From: Amoeboaphelidium occidentale
Lineage: Eukaryota > Aphelidiomycota > Aphelidea
Reading direction: 5' to 3'
Length of the DNA: 64,000 nucleotides
Assembly (NCBI GenBank): GCA_023515795.1
Contig: JALGPX010000012.1
Coordinates: 62,001 to 126,000 of the forward strand
In this document: positions 30,335 to 41,411 of the stretch, in pieces
Position numbering within the stretch: the stretch's first letter is position 1
How the letters are laid out: the number at the start of each line of letters is the position of its first letter
Notes under the pieces: model-generated
The model's input: only the letters and a program-made list of their open reading frames with translations
Told to the model about the DNA's origin: nothing
Databases searched by the model: none
Program-made: the position numbers and the translations under genes

Positions 30335-31647
30335 CTCATTTCCTATCCGTAACTTCACATTAATTCGATTGTAGTTGCAGTTTGGAGAATTTGTGGCAAT
30401 GAAATGTCTACAAATATAGTCATATAATCTCCATGCATCTCCGCCAAGATCGTACTCAGGGGCGTTCTTAGTTGGACAGATGGGATCGTGATCACCAAAA
30501 GACTTACCACCTTCATTCCGATTGAAACCATTCTGCGCCAACTCTTTTGCATAAGTTCCCCACAGCGGATTAACACTAAGCATTTCCAAAGTTGCTTTTA
30601 TGTCGTAAGATTCTGGGTATTTGCTTGTTTCAGTTCTTGGATATGATACGTAACCTTGCATGTACAATCTTTCAGCAACTTGCATTGTATGCTGTGGACT
30701 GTAACCAAGCATTTTGGATCCGATCTTCAACATTTCGACCGTATTTAATGCATTAGGGCGCTGATGAGACTTTTTTCTACAGTTATACTATCTACTGAAG
30801 CACTAGTTATATTCTTTAGCTGCTCTCTGATATCAGCCGCCTTTTTCTTTTCCCATATCCTGCCTCTTTCGGAAGTCAAATTCAGTTGCCCTCCAGCTTT
30901 AATTTCAACAGAAGCTCTAATAGTCCAGAATTTTTTTGGTTCAAAAGAAAGTATTTCATCGTGCCTTCGTACACAAAGCGCGAGAGTCGGAGTTTGGCAT
31001 GGTCCAAACGATAATATGCTACTGTCCATGTTTCCGTATTTACCCTGAAAGTACTTTGTCTGAAATCTAGTGAAAGCACGCCCAATTTTCAAATCCAATT
31101 CCTGCCTAATGTCTACTGCTTTTGCCTCATTCGCATTAGGTGCACCAAGTTTCTGCATTGCGGCATTTATCTCAACGCTCGTAACAGCACTGAACTTTGC
31201 CCTGTAAATATTCTTATTCTTTCCCTTATTTCCTTCTGGCTTGTTCATGTACGGCTTTACAACACTGATAACTTCGAAGCAAATGTTCTCTCCTTCCCTG
31301 TCTGCGTCTAACCAAAGAACAAGATAATCGATTCCCTTACCCTCAACTTGCAGGTGCTTAACAATATGCTGTTTCGGGTTAGATTCTGATTTAAGTATAG
31401 GCGCACTGAATAGGTCCTCAGGATTAACAGCGTTCCAGTTATTATACTCAGCAGGAAAGTCCACAGAAAAGACATGGCCCATTACAGAGGTCACTTTAAA
31501 TTTCGCAGGCTTTCCAAAGAACTTCCCCTCATATTCATGTACATTGCATGCCACAGATCTTCTCGTATTTATTTTTCCCTTAGCGAGGAACTTTGCGATA
31601 CTCTCAGCGAGACTCGGTTTCTCAGCGACCAAAAGCACCGTGATCAT
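30320..31647 (-). CDS. TOP3B: DNA/RNA topoisomerase III-beta, truncated at the 3' end
   Basis: Exons 31647-30796 and 30760-30320 (35-nt intron) give 430 residues, against about 860 in typical TOP3B. The Toprim domain is complete (LLVAEKPSLAESIAKFL; LWLDADREGENICFEV), as are the family blocks HEYEGKFFG and RFQTKYFQGKYG and the active-site tyrosine in GYVSYPRTET. After LRIGNE the homology stops abruptly at 30335 and only a few codons, read from the Fanzor B tail, precede a TGA. The type-specific C-terminal half is missing. The start is taken at MITVLLVAEK; an earlier in-frame TTG is unlikely. Confidence 0.88.
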
Positions 31648-31811
31648 CGTGTAAAGAAGATATGATGCCAACGAGATTAATCAGGCATTTCGTAATTATC
31701 CTCACATGTACAAATTTAACTCATTTGCATCTTAATTGTTGTTCCGGAACTTGGTGATCTGAAGTCTGGCCCTGGTTTGCAAATCACAATATTTTCGACA
31801 GCGACAAGCAG

Positions 31812-32057
31812 ATGGTGTTCTTCAGAAAGATCCTCCCATTTATCAACTTCTCTATTGCCACTTCGGCACTCGCTTTCCAAACGATGGTCTTGTATCCATG
31901 GCACGAACAATTAGAGGAAGACTTCAAGGCGCTGGAGAAATTGCAGCAAGGCACTCTATCGGAATTCCATCAAATGAAACTGAAACGTATGGATGATATT
32001 GATCAGAAAGTTACGGAGTTATTGGAACTTGAAAAGAAGAAGCTCAAAGAGGTGTGA
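31812..32057 (+). CDS. Small single-span membrane protein, unrecognised
   Basis: 81 residues: a short basic start, one hydrophobic segment at about residues 7-27, then LYPWHEQLEEDF and a charged, predicted coiled-coil C-terminus. The YPWH motif after a single N-terminal helix recalls small mitochondrial inner-membrane proteins, but I cannot name the family. It fills the gap between TOP3B and the methyltransferase and ends 28 bp before the convergent gene, so it fits local gene spacing. Confidence 0.5.
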   Translation: MVFFRKILPFINFSIATSALAFQTMVLYPWHEQLEEDFKALEKLQQGTLSEFHQMKLKRMDDIDQKVTELLELEKKKLKEV

Positions 32058-32085
32058 AGTATCACAGAATAGAACATTTATAATC

Positions 32086-32799
32086 TCACTTTCTTCTCCA
32101 AATCGCCAACTGTTCTCTGCCTTTTCTAATTGAAACAGTGCACGAGACTGTTCTTGGTTCCAAGACACATTCAAAATCTTTGCTTAGTAACTCATTATAT
32201 GCTTCTTTTGATACTGCATATGGAGGTCCACCCTCATAATCACCAATAGGAAATACCAACACGATCAGATAACCACCTGGACCCATTAAGTCAGAATACT
32301 TCTCAGCCCATGAGCGACGCAATTCTGGATGAATAGCACAGAAGAATGTGTAATCAAAACACAAATCAAAGGGCTGAGATGTTTTAAATGTGAAGAAATC
32401 CTGTAACAGAAACTCAGCATTTGGGGAAGACTGTCCGTGAATATCTTGACATTTTTTAACAGCCAACTCGCTGATCTCTAATCCAACTGCCTTCTCAGAG
32501 CGCCCTGCTAAGTAAGAAACATCAAATCCTTCACCACATCCCGGAACCAATGAACTTTTGAACTTTAAGCTTCTGATATTTTTAATGACTTCTGCTTCCT
32601 TCTCAGTAAAATCAGACTCTAAAGGAAACGTGGGATCTGTGACAAGTCTTAAAGGTGGTGCAGGTTGGCGCAAGTTCCACGGTGTTAAACCTTCCTCGTA
32701 CAATTTGTTCCACTCCTGTTTATTGGTGTTCTTTGGATCTGCTTTGGCCAGGACCGAGTGGATGGTTTTCGTAGTTGCTGAAACTTCGTTTGTGCTCAT
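32086..32799 (-). CDS. TPMT-family S-adenosylmethionine methyltransferase
   Basis: 237 residues with a class I Rossmann methyltransferase core. Motif I is SSLVPGCGEGFDVSYLA, followed by KAVGLEISELAVKKC and the motif IV region FDLCFDYTFFCAI. The upstream TPWNLRQPAPPL patch is characteristic of the TPMT/halide and thiol methyltransferase (HOL-like) group, which methylates small thiols or halide ions. The substrate cannot be told from sequence. Single exon, 48 bp from the divergent ALG10 start. Confidence 0.8.
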   Translation of the reverse strand: MSTNEVSATTKTIHSVLAKADPKNTNKQEWNKLYEEGLTPWNLRQPAPPLRLVTDPTFPLESDFTEKEAEVIKNIRSLKFKSSLVPGCGEGFDVSYLAGRSEKAVGLEISELAVKKCQDIHGQSSPNAEFLLQDFFTFKTSQPFDLCFDYTFFCAIHPELRRSWAEKYSDLMGPGGYLIVLVFPIGDYEGGPPYAVSKEAYNELLSKDFECVLEPRTVSCTVSIRKGREQLAIWRRK

Positions 32800-32847
32800 T
32801 CACGTTCACTTCTCTAAAATAAGGATTTCTAAGCAGTGTCGATCAGA

Positions 32848-34176
32848 ATGCTTAGCGATCACATCCCGTTAGCGTTGGCCGTTTGTGTTCTTTGCGCTCT
32901 AGTTCGAAATGTTTCATCGGAAATAAATTCGGCTGTTACTGAGCCGTATATGGATGAGCCATTTCATATTGATCAGGCTGAAGCTTATTGCAGAGGGGAT
33001 TTTACATATTGGAACGATAAGATCACTACACCGCCTGGCCTTTACTTTTTCAGTATCGGTTTGAAGTATCTATTTGGGCTTGGATGTGGTCTTGCGGAAT
33101 TGAGGTTTACGAATATTATGTTCCTATTTGGTATAGTTCTGTTGGTCTATTTGATTGTTATAAAGAAGACCAAAGAGAATCACTTAACAGCTGCTCTTCA
33201 TAGTTTCAGTGTGGCATTATTTCCTTTTGTTTTCTTCTTTAGCTTTCTTTATTACACTGATGTGGGTTCTCTGTTCTTTGTGCTGTTGTCGTATTATCTG
33301 AGTTTAGAACGTTGTTTTACACTGGCGGCCTTATCAAGCTCTGTCGCTTGCACTTTCAGGCAGACAAACATTATTTGGGCTTTTTTCGTAGCTGCTTTAT
33401 CTGCAAGGGACTTATTGGAGTCTAAGCTGAAGAAGAAGATAAGTTTCGTGGATCTTGTGCTTGAAGCATTGCAGAATCTTTTTGTGTTGTTGCGGAATCT
33501 CTACGGGTTTATTCTACTTGGTGTGGGATTTTTAATATTTGTGCATGATAATGGTGGAATAGTTCTTGGAGATAAGAGTAACCATCAAGCTGCTGTGCAT
33601 TTGGCGCAATTATTGTATTTCAGTTGCTTCTCTGCATTCTTCTTGCTGCTTGTCACAAACCCTTTAAAATTCCTGACTTCATTGACAAAGTTCAGGAGGA
33701 AAAAAGGGTTTATCAATTTGATAATCGCCTTCATTCTATTGAATTCAATTGCTCTATATATTGCTCACAATTACACAATTGAGCATCCTTTTCTTTTGAG
33801 CGACAACAGGCACTATACGTTTTACATTTGGAAGAACATTTACCGCAGATTCGATCACGCCAAATACTTTCTCGCTCCTGTGTACGCTTCTTGCATCGCT
33901 TATATGGCTGGAGTACTGATTAATTTAGAAGATTCCGTTTTTACCGTAATGTACAGTATCTGTGTTGCTGCAACTTTGATTCCTTCACCTCTATTGGAGT
34001 TCAGATACTTCTTGATGCCTTACATTCTTCTCAGGTTACAACTGGTGAGAGTGAGAAACATACGGCTGATAACAGAAATATTAGCCATGTTTCTCATAAA
34101 CGGCATCACTTTATATGTGTTTATTCATAAACCATTTGTTGACAAGAGTGGTGTTACCCAGAGGTTCATGTGGTAG
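32848..34176 (+). CDS. ALG10: ALG10 alpha-1,2-glucosyltransferase
   Basis: 442 residues, about ten to twelve hydrophobic segments. The signature right after the first helix, EPYMDEPFHIDQAEAYCRG, and then ITTPPGLY match ALG10/Die2. This ER enzyme adds the last glucose to the dolichol-linked oligosaccharide before N-glycan transfer. The C-terminal part keeps LLSDNRHYTFYIWK. Start at the ATG at 32848. Having ALG10 implies that the full glucosylated N-glycan precursor is made. Confidence 0.92.
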   Translation: MLSDHIPLALAVCVLCALVRNVSSEINSAVTEPYMDEPFHIDQAEAYCRGDFTYWNDKITTPPGLYFFSIGLKYLFGLGCGLAELRFTNIMFLFGIVLLVYLIVIKKTKENHLTAALHSFSVALFPFVFFFSFLYYTDVGSLFFVLLSYYLSLERCFTLAALSSSVACTFRQTNIIWAFFVAALSARDLLESKLKKKISFVDLVLEALQNLFVLLRNLYGFILLGVGFLIFVHDNGGIVLGDKSNHQAAVHLAQLLYFSCFSAFFLLLVTNPLKFLTSLTKFRRKKGFINLIIAFILLNSIALYIAHNYTIEHPFLLSDNRHYTFYIWKNIYRRFDHAKYFLAPVYASCIAYMAGVLINLEDSVFTVMYSICVAATLIPSPLLEFRYFLMPYILLRLQLVRVRNIRLITEILAMFLINGITLYVFIHKPFVDKSGVTQRFMW

Positions 34177-34192
34177 TAATGGTTTAAATATA

Positions 34193-37100
34193 TCATTTAT
34201 CTGAAACTTTCAGTTTCATCTGAATGTTCATCGCCATCAACTCGGATGCCAGATATCTGAATACGTAAGGAATAGCTACAACATCAATCATGTCATTCTT
34301 CTTACAGCTATGACAAGTGACGGCAGTTTGTTTTCTGCTAGAAGAAAGAGACGATGTGTCCGCCATCGTACTCAGTATCGACCGGCATCTTGTACAAACA
34401 TGAGCAATAGAGTAATCAGAGCAATTCATCAAACGATCTTGTAAACAGAACGAAGCACCGTGGGCAAGTAAAGAATCACGCTCCATTTCTCCGAAACGGA
34501 TACCACCAGCCCTCTTTCTTCCTTTCACTGGTTGTCTAGTAAGATTATCGACAGGACCAGTTGTTCTGACTTGGTACTTATCAGAAACCATATGTCTCAA
34601 ACGTTGATAAAAGACAACTCCAATGTAAATATCGACTTTCATTTCACATCCATCAATTCCACTGTACATCACTTCGTTTCCATAATAATTGTATCCGGCC
34701 TTCTTTAACTGCCTTCCGAAAAAATCAACAGCAGTGTGTTCTTCCGAAAATTGAAATGGTGTTGCATCTGCACAAATACCATGTAGAGCACCAGCTTTAC
34801 CAGCCATACTCTCAACAAACATACCAATTGTCATACGAGACGGGAAAGCGTGAGGATTAATGATGACATCAGGTACAACTCCTGTCTCCGTAAAAGGCAG
34901 ATCAACAACAGGATACTTTTGAGAACAAACACCTTTCTGGCCGTGTCTAGAAGAGAATTTGTCACCAATAATTGGATTACGAGGAATTCTGAGTTTGATA
35001 CTGATCTTTTGAACAGGCTGGTCTCCGCCATCAGCGCCAATAACTCCGACGTGTTCTACATAAGCATCTTCTAGCCCTTTATACTTAACAACCGTGCATT
35101 CTCCAGTTGTTTCATTAACATAACTGTAATATGGAGTTCCGGTAGTCAAAAGCACTCCAATTTTAGGGAAGCCGTCACGATCTAGAACTCCTTTTCCATG
35201 CTTTTCAACATCAGGACATCCAAAGAAATCTGACACAGGTTCACCTCTTTTCCGTTTCTCCGACAAGTCTATGAACTCGCATTTGTAAATAAGACCGTGA
35301 CCAAACCCCCTTTCATACGCTGACTTGTTAATTATCATGGCGTCTTCCATGTCGTAACCAGTGTAAGAGATAACAGCAACAACAGCGTTCATTCCATTCG
35401 GATAGTTATCAACACCATAATCATCGTTCAAATAAGGACGAACAACAGGAGTTTGAGGTGTCATTAAACGGTACATTTTGTTGTCCGTTCTGTAAGGATA
35501 TGCATGAGCTGGAGAACCCATGGATTGTTTACCCATCTGACACTGGTACATGTTACGAGGAGACTGGTTGAAATCGGAGAACGGTGTCAAGTTTGCAATA
35601 ACGGAAAGCATGTTTGTAGGATAGAATTCCTGATGCGTTGTTACACCAATTTGAATATCTTCTTCTAAACATGCAATATCAAGGTAGATCTGTTCAAATG
35701 AGCCTACCATATCTTTCTTTCCCAGTGCCAAATGCTTGACAGGACGAACAAATCTTGATGGCTGCGAAAACAAATACAACCCAGGAAACTGACCACCATG
35801 TGACAAAGGAACATAACCAATTTCCAATTCAAGTGGAACTTCTTTCGAGCCCATAACTTTAAGTTCTCTCAATTGAAGTGATAACTGATAAGCCAAGTGA
35901 GGAGAACAATATCCAATAATTGTTCCATCCAACAGGACTCTGACCATATTTTTACCGAGGACGCCATTGGATGCACCAGGAATCATCGGCTGCATACCAT
36001 AAGAAACAAGCACTTTGGGAACAGCAGACACATCTAGAGGGTGTGTCATGATTTTGCAGTGATGTGACAAGTGATTCAGCAAACCACACGGAGAACCATC
36101 AGGAGTGTGAACAGGACATAAGAACCCCCAAGATTCTGGAAGCAACTTACGGACAGCAGTTGTTTTTAATTCCGCAAAGAAGGAACCACGATGGATGCTT
36201 CTGAAATGGGAAATGTATCTGTAAAAGTTCAGCTTCTCTGCCACAATTGTATAACCACTAGCTTGTTGTAAATCTAATCCTGTGTTTGATACGATATTTC
36301 CTGTTGCCATAAAATACTCTAGAGCGCGACCTACATTTGAGCCGGCGCTTCTGACTGCTTTCATGAAATTCTTCTTGTCGGTGAAATCTAAGTCCTTATT
36401 CTTTCGCATGTCAATGTTAAGAGCCAAGGCAATTGTATCCAAAAAGTCTTCAAGTTTCTCTTTGATTATCGCTCCTATAAGGAAGCCTCCTAGTAAAACT
36501 TCATGATTTTGTGGAGAATCAGGATTATCAGGAGCGCAACTTCCTGATACTAAAGCATATAATTTCTGCAGCATGAAAATCAACAGATCAAATTTTTCGC
36601 GATTAGTCTTCAAATGAACTAATACGATCTTCTTTAACAAATACTCTCCTACTTCAACATCAGTTTTTGCTGGCGACTGTCTCAAAGCTGGCCTAAACTT
36701 TGATCCCAAGAATGCCAAACACTCTTCTCTGGTGTACAATGCAAAATTCTTGAATTCTCTCAACATAAGTTCAACACGATCTGTAACGAAAGTATTTGAT
36801 TTGTCTTCCAAAACGATAGATTCATAAATTTCCTTGTCTGTTGTCGGTATCAACGCTTTCAAAACCATCACCAAAGGAATCATATACTCTTGTTTGCGAT
36901 GCGAGAAACGGAATGTCACGTTTCCATCTGTAAGATAATGGATCGAGATAGTTTGGGAAGTCTGATCATCCCTAACTGATCTAATGGTAACACCATAAGG
37001 CGAATAAGTTGGTCCACGCTTTTGGAACGAAGGACGTACAATAGCCAAAGGATGATTTCTTCTGGTGACAATCAGCAATCTTATTAGACGTTCAATACCA

Positions 37101-37621
37101 TTGATAATGAAATAGCCACCCCATTCTTCAGCTTCTTCGTGCTTTTTGACCATTTCAGCAGGTGAAAGTGTTTCCAAGTGACAGAGATTCGATTTGATCA
37201 TAATAGGAACGTTGCCTAGCGCCTTATTTTCAATTGTTCCTTCAACACCGTTGATGCTGTACTTAATTTGGCACTTCATCGCACCATCATACGTAATACC
37301 TCTTTCTCTGCATTCTGAAGGAAATACGCGTCGCTCCAAAGCCATAGATGATGTGCTTTGCAGTGATGGCTTTGCAATCTGAACAGATTCTATGCCAAAT
37401 GACAATTTGTTTCCGTGAGAGTCAACCATCTCGACGGGGTCTAAGTGTGCCAAAGCCATGTCTAGAATACCTTTGCCACCATTCATGAAAAGCAACGAAT
37501 TGAATGATTCCAAGTGAGGTGCAATTAGTCGATGCAGTTCAGGATACGCCGTTCCAGCCTTGGACGGTTGTATGGCGCGTTTTCTGAACGCAACGCTATC
37601 AAATTCCGATTCTTTTGCCAT
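34193..37621 (-). CDS. RPA135: RNA polymerase I second-largest subunit
   Basis: 1142 residues, single exon, from the ATG at 37621 (an in-frame TTG three codons upstream is not needed). All RNA polymerase beta-type blocks are present, including RSAGSNVGRALEY, SWGFLCPVHTPDGSPCGLLNHL, YTGYDMEDAMIINKSAYERG, KFSSRHGQKG and, near the end, GGIRFGEMERDSLLAHG. The C-terminal zinc site has Cys pairs CTRC and CHSC, with the Pol I-type ending IPYVFRYLASELMAMNI. The length fits yeast Rpa135 (1203). It transcribes the large rRNA precursor in the nucleolus. Confidence 0.95.
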   Translation of the reverse strand: MAKESEFDSVAFRKRAIQPSKAGTAYPELHRLIAPHLESFNSLLFMNGGKGILDMALAHLDPVEMVDSHGNKLSFGIESVQIAKPSLQSTSSMALERRVFPSECRERGITYDGAMKCQIKYSINGVEGTIENKALGNVPIMIKSNLCHLETLSPAEMVKKHEEAEEWGGYFIINGIERLIRLLIVTRRNHPLAIVRPSFQKRGPTYSPYGVTIRSVRDDQTSQTISIHYLTDGNVTFRFSHRKQEYMIPLVMVLKALIPTTDKEIYESIVLEDKSNTFVTDRVELMLREFKNFALYTREECLAFLGSKFRPALRQSPAKTDVEVGEYLLKKIVLVHLKTNREKFDLLIFMLQKLYALVSGSCAPDNPDSPQNHEVLLGGFLIGAIIKEKLEDFLDTIALALNIDMRKNKDLDFTDKKNFMKAVRSAGSNVGRALEYFMATGNIVSNTGLDLQQASGYTIVAEKLNFYRYISHFRSIHRGSFFAELKTTAVRKLLPESWGFLCPVHTPDGSPCGLLNHLSHHCKIMTHPLDVSAVPKVLVSYGMQPMIPGASNGVLGKNMVRVLLDGTIIGYCSPHLAYQLSLQLRELKVMGSKEVPLELEIGYVPLSHGGQFPGLYLFSQPSRFVRPVKHLALGKKDMVGSFEQIYLDIACLEEDIQIGVTTHQEFYPTNMLSVIANLTPFSDFNQSPRNMYQCQMGKQSMGSPAHAYPYRTDNKMYRLMTPQTPVVRPYLNDDYGVDNYPNGMNAVVAVISYTGYDMEDAMIINKSAYERGFGHGLIYKCEFIDLSEKRKRGEPVSDFFGCPDVEKHGKGVLDRDGFPKIGVLLTTGTPYYSYVNETTGECTVVKYKGLEDAYVEHVGVIGADGGDQPVQKISIKLRIPRNPIIGDKFSSRHGQKGVCSQKYPVVDLPFTETGVVPDVIINPHAFPSRMTIGMFVESMAGKAGALHGICADATPFQFSEEHTAVDFFGRQLKKAGYNYYGNEVMYSGIDGCEMKVDIYIGVVFYQRLRHMVSDKYQVRTTGPVDNLTRQPVKGRKRAGGIRFGEMERDSLLAHGASFCLQDRLMNCSDYSIAHVCTRCRSILSTMADTSSLSSSRKQTAVTCHSCKKNDMIDVVAIPYVFRYLASELMAMNIQMKLKVSDK

Positions 37622-37698
37622 TATGCTCAAAAAATTTGATGCTTGATTCTTTGAGAGATTGCAACCCCTGATAAATCGAAGTCTCTATTCTCTAAAAT

Positions 37699-39204
37699 CT
37701 AGTATTGTGCACGATCTTCTCTAATTACTGAAGTCGGTACAGTGTACTCCTGATAAATAGCCTCGGGACCCAGATCATAGCCTATTCCACTATGCTTCAT
37801 TCCTCCAAACGGCATTGTTGGTGTTGTCAAGTTGTAACAGTTTAACCAAATAGTGCCTACTCGCAGGTTGTTTTCAAATCGGCTAATGTGACTTTGAGAA
37901 TTCGTCCAAATGCCAGCAGCTAAACCATATTCCAGAGAATTAGCTCTGTTAATGGCTTCATCAATGGAACTAAATGGCTTTTGTATAGAAAGAACAGGAC
38001 CAAATATTTCTTCGCACGCAATCTCATGGCTGTCTTCCACGTTGTAAAATATCGTCGGCATAACGTAATACCCAGCTCCTTCTACCTTGCTACCTCCAGT
38101 TAACAATTTAAGGCCATTGGATTTAGCTCTTTCAATATAACCAAGTGTCTTTTCTAACTGTGCCTTGTTTACTAAAGAATTACATCAAATGCCGCTAGAC
38201 TTACTTAGTGGCCCAATTTGTTCATTAGAGTTAAAAGGGTCCTTGAGTACTTTTGTCTGTTCAACAAGTGTCTTGAGTGACTGGATAAACTTATCGTGAA
38301 TGGATTTATGAACCAGTAAACGAGAGCCAGCACAACAGTTTTGACCAGAATTAGTGAAAGCTGCTTGATAAACATCATTTACTGCTTTGGATAAGTCCGC
38401 GTCTGCACAAACAATTATTGCGTTCTTTCCTCCAAGTTCCAGTGTAACTTTCTTGAAGTTTGACGACGCAGATCCCATCAAGACACTTCTTCCTACAGAT
38501 CCAGAACCAGTAAAACTTATCTTATAAATATCATTGTGTTCTACAATAGATTTTCCTACTTCTTTTCCCCCTAATACGACACTGATTACTCCACTGGGAA
38601 GCGAAGTGTTATCTCTAATCAACTGAACCAGTTTCAACACAGATAAAGGCGTATTCTCATGAGGTTTGATCACAGCAGTGTTACCACACGCAAGCAAAGG
38701 TGCAAGCTTCCACGCAGTAAGGAGAAGAGGATAATTATAACTCGTTATTATACCACATACACCTATTGGTTTTCTTATTGAATGACCATAGAAGTTGTCA
38801 CCCATGCTGATAGTCCTCCCATAAATCTTGTCAGCGTAACCTGCGTAGAATCTAAATACCTCCGCAATGTCTGTCATCTCACTTAAAGAGTCAGTAATTG
38901 GTTTTCCAACCTGAATTGTTTCCAGTGCTGCCAATTCTTCTTTGGAATCCTTAATCGCATCTGCAATTCTCAAGAGAATATCTCGTCTCTCTGATCCTTT
39001 CGATTTTAAGCCCCAGACATCTTCTTGTGCTTTCCTGGCTTCTTTGACTGCTTGATCAACTAAATTATTGTCTGCTTCAAAGACTTCAGCGTAAAGCTGC
39101 TCAGTTGCAGGGTTGATCAGTCTCCGAGACGTTCCTGAAGTCACAAACTTATTGCTAACGAAAGAGGATGTGTATTTTATTGCAGTCTCAATGCTTTTCT
39201 TCAT
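37699..39204 (-). CDS. NAD(P)-dependent aldehyde dehydrogenase
   Basis: Exons 39204-38205 and 38171-37699 (33-nt intron) give 490 residues, the usual length. Key motifs: [20 protein letters not shown], the Rossmann [12 protein letters not shown], catalytic Glu in [10 protein letters not shown], nucleophile Cys in GQNCCAGSR and EEIFGPVLS near the end. It resembles ALDH1/ALDH9-type enzymes; the specific aldehyde cannot be assigned. The chosen ATG (39204) lies inside the last codons of QTRT1, giving a 17-bp same-strand overlap; a later start would remove little. Confidence 0.88.
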
Positions 39205-40512
39205 TCTTTGCCTCGATCTCTGAAGTTGTAACAAGACCTTCAGGAAAAACTCCATCAAGCGAAACACCAACTTTGTTCAAAGCGTTCACAGCCCAGACTG
39301 GCACCACTCCGTCAGGGTGCATTCCTTTAACAAAATATCTAATAAATTCCGGAAACTGATCTTTTTTGATGGAGTCTCGAACACGCTTCATCAGTTGCAT
39401 TTGAAACGTGATATTGTGTATAGAAATAAGCGAAGACGAAACAGCTTCTTTTGTGGCAACAGTATGCAGATACGCCCTGGAGTAGGTTTTGCATGTTATA
39501 CAAGGGCAATTACTGTCAATAGGTTTTGTATCATTCTCAAAGCATTTCCGTCTAAGATTTAACGATCCTTCGAAAGTCAAAGCGTTTCCAAACCTAGCTG
39601 TCCTTGTTGGAAATACACAATCAAACATATCAACACCTAATGCAGCGCAAACCACTAAATCTAAAGCGTAACCGACTCCCATACAATATCGCGGCTTGTT
39701 TTTGGGCAAATGATCTGTTGAAACGTCTACCATTCTCCAAAACTGGTCCTTTTCCTCGCCACCAGATAATCCACCTATAGCGTAACCAGGAGTATCCCGT
39801 TTAATCATTTCTTCCAGGCACCTCTTCCTCAGATTTACATCTAAACCTCCTTGAATAATCGCAAACAGGTTCTGATCGTGAGGTCTTTTATGAGCAGCAA
39901 TGCATCTGTCTAACCATCTTACTGATCTTTCCATCGCTTCCTCGACACGTGGCCCTGTAGTTAGAGAAGAAACGACATCATCCAATTGCATAATTATGTC
40001 AGCGCCAATAGTATTTTGCAAGTCTATGGACTTTTCTGGTGTTAACAACATGAGACTTCCGTCATGAGGAGACTGAAACTGAACACCTTCCTCTTTAACT
40101 TCAGATAATTTCACGAGAGAAACCATTTGGAATCCACCACTGTCAGTGAGCAAACCGTGTTTCCAGTTTGAGAATTTATGCAGTCCACCAATTTGATCAA
40201 GTATCTGTTGCCCTGGCCGTAAACCCTTCATGTAAATAAAATATCCAGTGATCATGTATAATTACCAAGTGATAAGTGTTTCCTAGTATCATATTACATC
40301 CCGTGGCTTCCATTTGAGAAGTTGTCATGCCTTTCATTGTTCCTTGTGTCCCAACTGGCATGAACACTGGAGTATCTAAACCAATTAGTTGATTCTAAAT
40401 GATATAAATGGCGCGCTTTACCGACTGTGGCATGCGGTAAATGCAAACGACTAACGCGTGCCTTTGTGGTGGAGCACTGCGCAACAATCTCAAACTGCAA
40501 AGCTGGTTTCAT
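39188..40512 (-). CDS. QTRT1: Queuine tRNA-ribosyltransferase catalytic subunit
   Basis: Exons 40512-40422, 40375-40266 and 40225-39188 (introns 46 and 40 nt) give 412 residues, close to human QTRT1 (403). Exon 2 supplies [17 protein letters not shown] and [11 protein letters not shown]. Exon 3 carries [13 protein letters not shown] with the first catalytic Asp, [19 protein letters not shown] and the [12 protein letters not shown] block. The zinc site is CPCITC and a downstream His. The enzyme swaps guanine-34 for queuine in tRNAs with GUN anticodons. A QTRT2 partner is not in this window. Confidence 0.93.
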
Positions 40513-40629
40513 GTTTTAAGGACAAAGTATCAAAAGAAAAATATTTCCGAGATCTTCTTATTGTGAGCAATTTATTAAACCCGTATTGAGCAGCATCAGA
40601 GGTTTGTTGTTGCTGTTATAGACTCTGAT

Positions 40630-41243
40630 TTACTCTTCATCAGCTTCTTCCTCGCCTTCACCGCCAGCTGCAGCTTTCTCCCTTCTTCTCTTAACACGAC
40701 CTGGCCTTCCACCTCCTAAACAATAATAAGCAAAACAACGCTAATATCAAACTTACCATATGGAGAGGTCAAAGCGAAATCAATATGCTTTTGTGAATCC
40801 AGACGGACAACAAATGAAGGAATATCAACGACTTGTTTGCCAACTCTGATGTGTCTCTGTCTGATTAACACACGAGCGTGGTGGATGGACTTTGCTAATC
40901 CCAACTTGAAGACCAAAGTCTGAAGACGACGCTCCAAGAAATCTTCAATGCGCAAAGCCAACACGTAATCGAGCTTTGCCTTAGTCTCGTCCAATACGCC
41001 AATACGGATAAGTCTTCTAATTAACGCATTTCCTTCGAAAAGACGACGGCTGTCCTTCTCGTCCAAAGTAAGCAACTCACGAGCAGCACGTCTGATCTTT
41101 GAAAGAGTGAAGCCGATACGCCAGATCTCACGCTTGTTACGCAAACCATATTCACCAGCCAACTTAAGTTCTTGATCCAAACGTTCTGCTTCGAACGGTC
41201 TACGTGGGACCTTTGAAGTCTTGGAGTGGTTCCTTTCAGGCAT
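40630..41243 (-). CDS. RPS9: 40S ribosomal protein S9 (uS4)
   Basis: Exons 41243-40757 and 40715-40630 (41-nt intron) give 190 residues, the normal length. The S4 domain includes [19 protein letters not shown] and [17 protein letters not shown]. Exon 2 restores the eukaryotic C-terminus [19 protein letters not shown] and a short acidic tail. Divergent from RPL21, with 168 bp between the two ATGs, probably sharing promoter sequence. Confidence 0.96.
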
Positions 41244-41365
41244 TTACAAAAAACTTTTTTATTGTATCGCAAATTTTTTCTTGTGCTTCGGTTTGCTGAT
41301 CCCCGAGCCTTTCGGTTCTACAAAAGAAAAAATTTTTGATTGTAATTTTCTTTGGAACTTAAAAG

Positions 41366-41411
41366 GTAAATGCCTGAAGGAGTCCTGTGGTGTTAATCTT
41401 TTTGTTTTTAG
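41366..41411 (+). other. Probable 5'-UTR intron of RPL21
   Basis: A GTAAAT donor at 41366 and a TTTTTAG acceptor at 41410-41411 lie exactly before the RPL21 ATG. The 46-nt size matches other introns here, and an upstream ATG in the segment (ATGCCTGAAG) would be removed by splicing. Introns close to the start codon are common in ribosomal protein genes. Confidence 0.55.

Noticed and set aside
36282-36506. Plus-strand frames inside RPA135
   Set aside because: These are shadows of a conserved single-exon gene on the other strand.
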